The notes below the pieces were generated by a model that did no database searches, was not told the origin of the DNA, and was given only the letters and a program-made list of their open reading frames with translations. A DNA stretch of 64,000 bases from a bacterium (GTDB lineage: Bacteria; Actinomycetota; Acidimicrobiia; Acidimicrobiales; Bin134): the NCBI GenBank assembly GCA_026709025.1, contig JAPOTT010000032.1:1-64000 (forward strand), read 5' to 3'. Positions within the stretch are counted from its first letter, which is position 1, and every line of letters begins with the position of its first letter. Of this stretch, positions 19,938 through 28,521 are shown one piece after another. Made by a program: the position numbers and the translations under genes.

Positions 19938-20287
19938 GTGGTATACCTTGAACTCACCAACCTTAAGGGAGTGTCGAGCATGAAACTGCATCGTGACCTC
20001 GGCGTGACGCAGAAGACCGCATGGTTCATGCTGCACCGCATGCGCGAGGCATGGGCTCAGACAGACCTTGGCCCGTTCGACGGCCTTGTAGAAGTGGACG
20101 AGACCTATGTGGGTGGCGCAGCTAAGAACATGCACTCCGCGGATCCTGAACGCCGCATCACTGACAGGGGAGGCACCGACAAAACAGCGGGAAGGGCACG
20201 GCTCAGGTGATCACCAGCACTGACGCAGCAACGTTGGTGCCGTTCGCGAAAGCGGCATCAGCGCCAGATGCGGGCAATGATGCGTAG
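19938..20287 (+). pseudogene. degenerate IS1595/ISXO2-type transposase remnant
   Basis: LELTNLKGVSSMKLHRDLGVTQKTAWFMLHRMREAWAQ...GLVEVDETYVGGAAKNMH is ISXO2-like. The frame breaks near 20200; TAQVITSTDAATLVPFAKAAS continues in another frame to TAG at 20285-20287. Confidence 0.8.
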
Positions 20288-20413
20288 CCTCGTCGGGCAG
20301 CGCATCAGTTACATCGATCTCGTTGCTAACAGCGCGACAGGCGCGGCTCTCTCCGTTCCTGTCACACCGCAGTGCTACGGTGCTCACATCGGTTGAACAG
20401 GCTAGGAGGTTCG

Positions 20414-22147
20414 ATGCCGACGCTAGATTTCAAGGGCAAGGCCCATATCTACGGCCATCACTTGGTGGTGCCGTGGCACCCGCTGGTTCCGCACCCAGAT
20501 CGTTCTGTCGGCACAGGCGATGTCGATGACAACCTAATCGTCCACGGCGATAACCTGCACGCGCTCAAGGCGCTGCTGCCTCGCTATGCGGGCCGCGTCA
20601 AATGCGTCTATATTGATCCGCCGTACAACACCGGCAATGAGGGCTGGGTCTACAACGACAACGGCAACAGCCCCGCACTGCGGCACTGGCTGTCAGAGAA
20701 CGGCCCGGTCGACGGCGAAGACCTAGAACGCCACGACAAGTGGCTGACGATGATGTGGCCGCGTTTGCAGTTGCTGCGCTTGCTGCTCTCCGACGACGGC
20801 GTGATTTTCGTCTCGGTTGATGACAACGAAGTCCATCACCTTCGCATGATGATGGACGAGATCTTTGGCGAAGAGAATTTCGTCGGTTCGTTCGTGTGGG
20901 AAGGCACCGGGAAAAACGACGCACGCTTCATCTCTGTCGGGCATGACTATGTTCTGTGCTACGCGAGAGACATCACGCTGACTCGCGAGAACGGCAACCG
21001 GTGGAGAGCCCTCAAAGAAGGCGTCGATGAGATCAACTCGGTCGCAGCGAGCGCTTGGGAGACTCACAGCGGTGATTCTGTCGCTGCATCTGCTGCTTTG
21101 CAGGAGTGGTTCGCTGGCCTCGACAAACGCCACAGCGCCTTCCCGCACCGTCATTACCGCTGGGTGGATGAGCGAGGCGTCTATTTTGCCGGTGATATCT
21201 CATGGCCGGGCGGCGGCGGCCCGACCTATGAGATTCTTCATCCGGTCACGCAGAAACCCGTCAGAGTTCCATCGCGCGGTTGGCGGTACCCCGATCGGCA
21301 GCGTCTTGTCGATCTCATAGAGGACGACCGCGTGCATTTTGGTGCGGACGAGAACACAGTGCCACAACTCAAGCGCTATCTGAACGAAACGAGCGGTCAA
21401 GTTCTGACAAGCGTCTTCTACCAAGATCGCCGCGCCGCGCATCAAGAACTCGTACGAATCCTGCCTGCGGTCGATTTTCAGTATCCCAAAGACGAGCGAG
21501 TCATACGGCGGCTGCTTGAAGTTGTGACATCAGACGATGACATAATCTTGGATTCGTTTGCAGGGTCGGGGACGACCGGGCATGCCGTGCTGGCGTTGAA
21601 CGCAGCAGACGGCGGCAACCGGCGATTCATTATGGTGGAGTGTGAGGAATACGCCGACGACGTGACCGCCGAGCGCATGCGTCGCGTCATTGCCGGAGTG
21701 CCCGAGGCTCGCGATCCTTCGCTTCGGGAAGGACTCGGCGGCACCTTTACCTACTGCACGCTGGGTGAGCGCACTAGCGGCGACGGGATGCTCACAGGTG
21801 AGTCATTGCCCAGCTACGACGATCTCGCAGCGTGGCTGGTTCATTCCGCCACAGGGCAGTCCATCGGTACGAAAGACTTGGCATCAGGCGACGAGCACGG
21901 GCTGATCTACAGCACCGGTGACACCGACTACTACCTCATCTATGAGCCCGACATCGAATGGCTCCAGTCCAACGAGTCGGTGCTGACAGCGCCACGCGCT
22001 GAAGCGATCGGCTCGGTCTGCGGTGAGCGCGACCGCACAGCAGTGGTGTTCGCTACGGCCCGCTACATCCCGCAGGACGAACTGAAAGACATGGGTGTCA
22101 TGTTCGCCCAGCTTCCGTTCGCCGTTCAGCAGATCGACGAGGCGTAG
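20414..22147 (+). CDS. mod: Type III restriction-modification methyltransferase (Mod), adenine-specific
   Basis: ATG 20414 with AGGAGG at 20404; LKALLPRYAGRVKCVYIDPPYNTGNEGWVYND and later ILDSFAGSGTTGHAVLALN (beta-class motif order, DPPY before FAGSGTTG). Confidence 0.9.
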   Translation: MPTLDFKGKAHIYGHHLVVPWHPLVPHPDRSVGTGDVDDNLIVHGDNLHALKALLPRYAGRVKCVYIDPPYNTGNEGWVYNDNGNSPALRHWLSENGPVDGEDLERHDKWLTMMWPRLQLLRLLLSDDGVIFVSVDDNEVHHLRMMMDEIFGEENFVGSFVWEGTGKNDARFISVGHDYVLCYARDITLTRENGNRWRALKEGVDEINSVAASAWETHSGDSVAASAALQEWFAGLDKRHSAFPHRHYRWVDERGVYFAGDISWPGGGGPTYEILHPVTQKPVRVPSRGWRYPDRQRLVDLIEDDRVHFGADENTVPQLKRYLNETSGQVLTSVFYQDRRAAHQELVRILPAVDFQYPKDERVIRRLLEVVTSDDDIILDSFAGSGTTGHAVLALNAADGGNRRFIMVECEEYADDVTAERMRRVIAGVPEARDPSLREGLGGTFTYCTLGERTSGDGMLTGESLPSYDDLAAWLVHSATGQSIGTKDLASGDEHGLIYSTGDTDYYLIYEPDIEWLQSNESVLTAPRAEAIGSVCGERDRTAVVFATARYIPQDELKDMGVMFAQLPFAVQQIDEA

Positions 22148-22190
22148 CGGTGATGCGGTCGTCAGCCGGTTTTGAGCCTGAGGCACAGTC

Positions 22191-24728
22191 ATGCTCGAGC
22201 TGAAGGAGTATCAGCGCCGAACGCTGCGGGCATTCACTGAGTGGGAACAGGCGCTTTCGGCAGCGCGCGAAGAATGCGAGCAGCGAGCGCAGGTGCTCAC
22301 TCGGGGAGGGCTGGCACCGAGTGGTGACGACCTCAACTATCCCGCGAAGGCGTGGGCGGCGCTGGCGCAAAGCGAGACAGCACTCGCCGGTGTGCGTCCC
22401 CATGTAGACCGCCGCGACGGAGCGCAACGCTCGATACCGCATATTTGTTTCAAGATCCCGACCGGCGGTGGCAAGACGCTGCTGGGTGCTGCTGCGCTGG
22501 AGCGTCTCGGGATGCAGACCGGCTTCGTGCTGTGGATCGTGCCGTCCCGCGCGATCTATGCCCAGACGCGCACAGCTTTCTGGACGCGCCAGCACCCTTA
22601 CCGTCAGCTGCTCGAATTCGCCAGCGGCGGGCGTGTGAAGGTGATGGAAAAAGACGACCGGCTCCAGCAAGGCGATCTCGACAACTACTTGTGCGTCATG
22701 CTGCTGATGTTGCCTGCCGCCAACCGCCGAAAAGGCAAAGAGTTCCTGCGAATGTTCCGCGACTCGGGCCGCTACAGCACACTGTTTCCGCGCGAGGGCG
22801 ATATGTCTGCCTACGAAGCTCTGCTTGAGGCACATCCCGACCTCGAATGCAACGTCGCCGACCGGCCCGAGACCGTCAAGCACAGCTTGTTCAACGTGCT
22901 CAAGATGCAGCGCCCCGTAGTGGTGCTCGACGAAGCGCACAAGGCCTATGGCGGCAAAGGCGCAGACGAGTTCGTGGCTGCTGTGAACCGTCTGAACCCG
23001 CGCCTGGTGATTGAGCTGTCTGCCACGCCGAATGCTGCCGTCAGCAATCTCCTTGTCGACATCTCTGGGGCCGATCTGGGCCGGGAAGAGATGATCAAGC
23101 TGCCCGTTGAGGTCAGCACCGGCGACGGCGACTGGGCCGACACCTTGGCCCGCGCCCATGACAGACTTGTTGACCTGACCACTGCCGCGCAGCAGCTCAA
23201 AGGTCAAAGCGGCCGCTACATACGCCCCATCGGGGTGATCCGTGTGGAACGCACCGGCAAGGATCAGCGCGGCAGCGGTTACCTCCACGCTGAAGACGTG
23301 CGCGAGTATCTCATCGGCCGACTCGGTGAGGCACCTGAGGCTGTGCGCGTGAAGTCGTCGCAGAGCGATGAGATCGCTGGCGAAGATCTCATGTCGCCCT
23401 ACTCGCCGGTGCGCTGGATCATTACCAAAGCGGCGCTGATGGAGGGTTGGGACTGCCCGTTCGCGTATGTGCTGGTCATGCTCGACAACACACGCTCAGC
23501 CACTGCCATCACCCAGCTGATGGGACGTGTCATGCGCCAGCCTGGCGCACGCAGAACCGGCGACGCGGCGCTTGACCGGTGTTACGTGTACTGCTGGCAG
23601 ACCGGTGTGGACGAATCCGTCACAGCTGTCAAGAACGGCTTGGAGAACGAAGGCCTTACCGGATTAGGCCAGAACGTGGAGACATCTCAGGCCGCGTCTA
23701 TTGAGCAGCGCGTCATCGAGCGGCGGTCTCAGTTCCGCGACAAAGACATCTTCCTGCCGAAAGTGTTGGCGCGACGCGGCGAGCAGTGGGTTGACTTGAG
23801 CTATGAGCGCGACATCCTGCCCGGCATCGACTGGGCCTCGCTGCCGGTGCCCGAGACGGGAGATCACCCCAGCGGGCGCACCGAGACGACCGAGCAGACG
23901 ATCAGCGTCGGGATTGACGACGCAGGCATCTCCACGGCGCTGACGCGGCGCACGGGCATCGCGGCCGACAAGTCGGTGTCGGTGGTCTGGTTCGTTCGGC
24001 AGCTGATCGACATGGTGCCCAATCCGTGGCAAGCGGCGCGGTTGGCGCACGGCTACCTTGCTGAGCTACAGGCCCACAGCCACGAAAACACCGATATCTA
24101 CACCGACCGTCGTTGGCATGTGAATCACGTTAGGGAATGCCTGGCTGCCGAGATCGATGCTGCTGCTCAGGCTGTTTTCGTGTCGAGACTGCGCTCGGGT
24201 GACATCCGGTTCGACCTCGAAGCCGATACACCGAATTTCGAGATGGCCGATTCGTACATCTACACCAAAACCGACGAAGATCGTTTGTTCACGCAAGCGG
24301 ACATGCCTGTGCAGCAGAGCCTGTTCGATCCCTTGTACGACCGGCAGTTCGACTCCGACCTCGAGCGCAAGTTCGCGCTGTATCTCGACGAGCACCAAGC
24401 AATCGAGTGGTGGCATCGGGTGGCTGCCCGCCAGTCGCACGACTACTACCTGCGCGGCTGGCAGAACGACCGCATTTGGCCTGATTTTGTCGCCTCCTCA
24501 ACCCCCGACGGCTCCACAGCTCGGCTGGTGATCGTTGACACCAAAGGCGAACATCTTGCCGGTAACGCCGATACCGACTACAAGCAGCGGGTGTTCGCAG
24601 CGCTGGAGGAGCATTTCAACAGCACCGATGCCATTGACTGCGGCGAGGTCAAGCTCGGCCCCGGCGGCAAGCGAGGGCGATTTCGCATCGTGTTCTCTGA
24701 GCACCGGTTCAACGAGGTGGTCGTGTGA
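22191..24728 (+). CDS. res: Type III restriction endonuclease subunit (Res), helicase plus C-terminal nuclease domain
   Basis: ICFKIPTGGGKTLLGAAAL, VVVLDEAHKAYGG, IELSATPN, ITQLMGRVMRQP; C-terminal IWPDFVASS...RLVIVDTKGEHLAGN resembles a PD-(D/E)XK core. Confidence 0.9.
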   Translation: MLELKEYQRRTLRAFTEWEQALSAAREECEQRAQVLTRGGLAPSGDDLNYPAKAWAALAQSETALAGVRPHVDRRDGAQRSIPHICFKIPTGGGKTLLGAAALERLGMQTGFVLWIVPSRAIYAQTRTAFWTRQHPYRQLLEFASGGRVKVMEKDDRLQQGDLDNYLCVMLLMLPAANRRKGKEFLRMFRDSGRYSTLFPREGDMSAYEALLEAHPDLECNVADRPETVKHSLFNVLKMQRPVVVLDEAHKAYGGKGADEFVAAVNRLNPRLVIELSATPNAAVSNLLVDISGADLGREEMIKLPVEVSTGDGDWADTLARAHDRLVDLTTAAQQLKGQSGRYIRPIGVIRVERTGKDQRGSGYLHAEDVREYLIGRLGEAPEAVRVKSSQSDEIAGEDLMSPYSPVRWIITKAALMEGWDCPFAYVLVMLDNTRSATAITQLMGRVMRQPGARRTGDAALDRCYVYCWQTGVDESVTAVKNGLENEGLTGLGQNVETSQAASIEQRVIERRSQFRDKDIFLPKVLARRGEQWVDLSYERDILPGIDWASLPVPETGDHPSGRTETTEQTISVGIDDAGISTALTRRTGIAADKSVSVVWFVRQLIDMVPNPWQAARLAHGYLAELQAHSHENTDIYTDRRWHVNHVRECLAAEIDAAAQAVFVSRLRSGDIRFDLEADTPNFEMADSYIYTKTDEDRLFTQADMPVQQSLFDPLYDRQFDSDLERKFALYLDEHQAIEWWHRVAARQSHDYYLRGWQNDRIWPDFVASSTPDGSTARLVIVDTKGEHLAGNADTDYKQRVFAALEEHFNSTDAIDCGEVKLGPGGKRGRFRIVFSEHRFNEVVV

Positions 24729-24852
24729 TGCCTGCCGTCGCGGTCGGACGTAACTGCTGTAGCGCACCAGGTTGGGTCAATGACCAATATTTAGCAAACA
24801 CAACTAAGCGCTACACGTTAGTGGTCTCCTTAGAGATAGCTAGGAGTAACAG

Positions 24853-24981
24853 ATGGGCACAAAGCAGCAACGCGACAAACGGGTGAAACGATCACGAGTT
24901 TACCCTCCGATTCGTCAGATGGACGCGGAAGCGACACCTGAGCAGGTCGCTCGTGCTCTGCTGCGTAAGCGGTCCCGTTAG
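24853..24981 (+). CDS. 42-aa highly basic hypothetical protein downstream of res
   Basis: ATG preceded by TAGGAG; MGTKQQRDKRVKRSRVYPPIRQMDAEATPEQVARALLRKRSR*. Not in the supplied ORF track (short). Confidence 0.5.
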   Translation: MGTKQQRDKRVKRSRVYPPIRQMDAEATPEQVARALLRKRSR

Positions 24982-25099
24982 TCGTATGCACGGATTGTCG
25001 ACTGTCGACAGAACTCCGCTGCTATCAACTATCCTACATAATTACCTTAGTTTGGGGTTCATTTACGGGCATTAGATCGTCAACTTGCGTTAGCAGGCT

Positions 25100-25831
25100 T
25101 TAGCGCTGCTCAAGACCCTCAAGCAACCTTACCTCGGCTGAGGTGAGATCTCGCCAAGCGCCTTGGGGCAGCTGGCGCAGGGTAATGGGGCCGATGCGCG
25201 TCCGCACTAACCGCAATACCGGATGGCCTACCGCATCGCACATGCGTCTCACCAAACGGTTGCGGCCCTCACTCACAACGATGCGAAGCGTGGAAGCTTG
25301 CGGCAACGACACCGCCAAAGCCTGGGCCGGGCCATCTTCTAACTCTAGGCCCTCACGCAGCTTCCTTAGGGTTCCACGGCTCGGCGTGCCTTGCACGTGA
25401 GCCCAATACTCTTTTTGTACGCCGTAGGAAGGATGGGTTAGGTGCTGAGCTAGAGCACCGTTGTTGGTTAAGATGAGCAGCCCTTCGCTGTCGGCATCTA
25501 AGCGGCCCACAGGAAACACCCTGTGATGGCTGGGCACCATCTCTACCACCGTTGGGCGCCGGTGAGGATCGTCTGCGGTGCAGATTACACCCACAGGTTT
25601 GTTCAAAAGATAATGCACAAGCTGGCTATGCAAACCAACGGTCTTACCATCCACCGTTATGTTGTCGCTATCGGGGTTGATTTGCTGTCCAAGCCAAGCT
25701 GGCTGGCCGTTCACACAGATACGACCCTGCACAACCATTTCTTCTATGCCACGGCGACTAGCTACCCCTGCTGCTGCTAGCACCTTTTGGATACGCCCTG
25801 GTTGTATAAGCGAAGACGGTGGCTTGCTCAT
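25100..25831 (-). CDS. rluB: 23S rRNA pseudouridine synthase (RluB/RsuA family)
   Basis: RIQKVLAAAGVASRRGIEEMVVQGRICVNG (S4), FPVGRLDADSEGLLILTNNG. Confidence 0.9.
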   Translation of the reverse strand: MSKPPSSLIQPGRIQKVLAAAGVASRRGIEEMVVQGRICVNGQPAWLGQQINPDSDNITVDGKTVGLHSQLVHYLLNKPVGVICTADDPHRRPTVVEMVPSHHRVFPVGRLDADSEGLLILTNNGALAQHLTHPSYGVQKEYWAHVQGTPSRGTLRKLREGLELEDGPAQALAVSLPQASTLRIVVSEGRNRLVRRMCDAVGHPVLRLVRTRIGPITLRQLPQGAWRDLTSAEVRLLEGLEQR

Positions 25832-26550
25832 TGTTGTTCTTGTGCGTTGGCGTGGGTTGAGTTTGGGATTTGCACATCGCTGGGCTGCACATCAGTGGGC
25901 TGTGCAGCAGTAGGTGGTGTGTTAGGGGGTGGTGTGTTAGTGGGTGGTGCATCATCGGGCTGTGCTAAGGGGCGATTATCGGCCATCAAGCTTGTTTCTA
26001 GGGCCTCAATAACTTCTGCTGAGGGCACAAAATCGGCTAATGGAGGAAGCTCGTCTAGCGAATTAAGCCCTAACCGCTCCAAAAATGCCGGTGTGGTGCA
26101 AAACAACCTAGCGTTGCCCGGCCCTGGGTCTCTGCCCGCCTCACACAAAAGCCCTCGTTGTTCTAGGGTACGCATCGCACCTTCGGCATTAACCCCTCTG
26201 ATTGCCGAAACCTGCACGCGCGAGAGGGGCTGTTTGTAGGCCACTATTGCTAGTGTCTCTAGCGCAGCTGAGGATAGACGGGCGCTTTGACCGCTCACCA
26301 CAAAACGCTTCACATGCGACTCTGCATCAACATGGCTTCGGTAGATATAGCCACCTGCAATCTTTACCAATTCAAAACCACGCTCATCGGCTTGATACTC
26401 TGCGGCTAGCTGCTCGCAGATGGCATCCACCTGTGCCACAGGTATTTCGATGAGCTGCGCCATCAAACCAGCCGACACAGGCTCATCTGCCACCATCACG
26501 ATGGCCTCTATCGCCCGGCGTGCTTCTAAGGCAGAGTTCTCACCCGTCAT
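25828..26550 (-). CDS. scpB: segregation and condensation protein B
   Basis: RRAIEAIVMVADEPVSAGLMAQLIE...SSAALETLAIVAYKQPLSRVQVSAIRGVNAEGAMRTLEQRGL; overlaps scpA and rluB. Confidence 0.93.
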   Translation of the reverse strand: MTGENSALEARRAIEAIVMVADEPVSAGLMAQLIEIPVAQVDAICEQLAAEYQADERGFELVKIAGGYIYRSHVDAESHVKRFVVSGQSARLSSAALETLAIVAYKQPLSRVQVSAIRGVNAEGAMRTLEQRGLLCEAGRDPGPGNARLFCTTPAFLERLGLNSLDELPPLADFVPSAEVIEALETSLMADNRPLAQPDDAPPTNTPPPNTPPTAAQPTDVQPSDVQIPNSTHANAQEQQ

Positions 26551-27412
26551 AGGTATCTAGCCCAAACAGTGGATCTGCTTCATCTGCACCGCCAACCCAT
26601 GAAATGGCTATGCGTCCAAAGGTGGCAGCTTGAGACACCTCCACCAAACCGCGCTTGTAAAGCTCCAGCACAGCCAAAAAGTACACCACCACCTCAATGG
26701 TGGTGTTTAGGTGGTCGGTAAGCTCCCGAAAGCCCCTAGTGCCCATGCCGGGCAACGACTGCGCTAACTCGGCTGCCACCTCATTCACGGTAAAGGGAAC
26801 ATCGTTGAGGTGGGTGATGTCTACCTTGGGGGTTGGACGCTCGGCCGTAGCACGCAGAAAGGCAGCGCGAATATCTGTAGGTCTAACCCCGGCCAAAAAA
26901 TCTGGTACTAAGTTGAAATAGCGCTCATCTGGCCCACTGCGACGACCAACGCTGCGCCCCGCTACAGCCGCTAGTTGCTCTAAGGCTTGAGCTGCGGCTT
27001 TGAAGGTTTGACATTCAAGCAAGCGGGCCAACAGCAGATCGCGCTCAGACCACAAGGCGAGCTCTTCATCTATATCCAAAGATTCGCTTTCAGGCAGCAA
27101 CCGACTGCTCTTCAGCTGCACCAAGGTGGCCGCAATCAACAAGAACTCGGTGGCAACCTCTAGGTTGAGTTGCTCCATCTGTTCTAGCTCGTTCAGGTAG
27201 GCATCCACAATGTCGCCCACTTGTACTTCGTAAAGGTCCACCTCATTGCGCAAGATAAGGTGCAACAGCAGATCGAAAGGCCCCTCAAACACCTGTGTAT
27301 GCACCGCAACAGACGAGCTGTTGGCCTGAGCTGCCACTGCTTGAGTCACGTTGTCAGTGTAGGGTTCATCAGCGATGCTGCTGCGTTTTTCTGCTGTGTT
27401 TTTGGAGCCCAT
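26540..27412 (-). CDS. scpA: segregation and condensation protein A
   Basis: FEGPFDLLLHLILRNEVDLYEVQVGDIVDAYLNELEQMEQLNLEVATEFLLIAATLVQLKSSRLLP. Confidence 0.93.
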   Translation of the reverse strand: MGSKNTAEKRSSIADEPYTDNVTQAVAAQANSSSVAVHTQVFEGPFDLLLHLILRNEVDLYEVQVGDIVDAYLNELEQMEQLNLEVATEFLLIAATLVQLKSSRLLPESESLDIDEELALWSERDLLLARLLECQTFKAAAQALEQLAAVAGRSVGRRSGPDERYFNLVPDFLAGVRPTDIRAAFLRATAERPTPKVDITHLNDVPFTVNEVAAELAQSLPGMGTRGFRELTDHLNTTIEVVVYFLAVLELYKRGLVEVSQAATFGRIAISWVGGADEADPLFGLDTYDG

Positions 27413-27517
27413 TTCGCCGGGCTCAGCGCTGGTAGATGAGCGGCTGATTAGAGAGAATGCGCGAAAACCTGTGCTGGTATGCGTTAGGTCGGAGCGGTTT
27501 GAGGGTATTTTGATGGA

Positions 27518-28504
27518 GTGGCGCGTTCGTTTTCAGGAATCCAACCTTCAGGTGGCATGCATCTAGGCAACTATCTTGGCGCAGTTCGCAACTGGGTAGA
27601 CCTTCAAGAAGACCACGACTGCACCTACTGCGTGGTAGACCTGCACGCTCTCACCACCGCACCTAACCCAAAACACCTGCGGGCTAACACGCTCGCCACC
27701 ACAGCAATTCTGCTAGCAGCCGGGATCAACCACAACAGCTCTACTCTGTTTGTGCAAAGCGCAGTAGCCGAACACGCTGAGCTGGCATGGATGATGGAAT
27801 GTACTGTGGGCTTTGGAGAGCTGCGCCGTATGACACAGTTCAAGGATAAATCCGATAGGTCTGATTTCATCTCAGCAGGTCTGTTCACTTACCCGGCCCT
27901 GCAAGCAGCCGATATTTTGCTGTACGACACAGATTTGGTGCCCGTAGGTGACGATCAACGCCAACATGTGGAGCTATGTCGTGATATTGCTGAACGATTT
28001 AACCACCGCTACGGCGAAACCTTAATAGTACCTACCCATGTCATCCCCAAAGCTGGTGCGCGGGTAATGGACTTACAGAATCCAAGCGACAAGATGTCCA
28101 AGTCTTTAGATTCCCCCGGCACCATCGGCATTGTGGAGGATCCCTCATCAGTGGCACGTAAGATCAAGCGGGCAGTTACCGACAGCGACAATGAGGTTCG
28201 CTATGACCCTGTCGTCAAGCCTGGGGTGTCCAACTTGTTGGGCATCTTAGCCGCTGCCACCCACCGCACACCTGAGGCGGTCGCATCCGATTACAGCATC
28301 TATGGGCCTTTGAAGTTAGACACAGCCGATGCTGTAAACGAGCTTTTGGCACCAATCAGACAACAGTATCAGGAGTTGATTGCAGAGCCTGCCCACATAG
28401 AGAGCTTGCTAGCCAAAGGCGCTGAAAAGGCTCGCGTGGTGGCCTCGGCTACCTTGCAGCGAGCTAGAGAGCGGGCTGGTTTGCTCACCCGCGTACTGTC
28501 CTAA
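27518..28504 (+). CDS. trpS: tryptophanyl-tRNA synthetase
   Basis: FSGIQPSGGMHLGNYLGAVRNW; KMSKSLDSPGTI signature. Confidence 0.96.
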   Translation: MARSFSGIQPSGGMHLGNYLGAVRNWVDLQEDHDCTYCVVDLHALTTAPNPKHLRANTLATTAILLAAGINHNSSTLFVQSAVAEHAELAWMMECTVGFGELRRMTQFKDKSDRSDFISAGLFTYPALQAADILLYDTDLVPVGDDQRQHVELCRDIAERFNHRYGETLIVPTHVIPKAGARVMDLQNPSDKMSKSLDSPGTIGIVEDPSSVARKIKRAVTDSDNEVRYDPVVKPGVSNLLGILAAATHRTPEAVASDYSIYGPLKLDTADAVNELLAPIRQQYQELIAEPAHIESLLAKGAEKARVVASATLQRARERAGLLTRVLS

Positions 28505-28521
28505 CAGATATAGCTACCACG

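Noticed and set aside
22098-23288. 396-aa minus-strand ORF antisense to res
   Set aside because: Shadow ORF of a GC-rich coding strand; the plus-strand Res has intact helicase motifs throughout.
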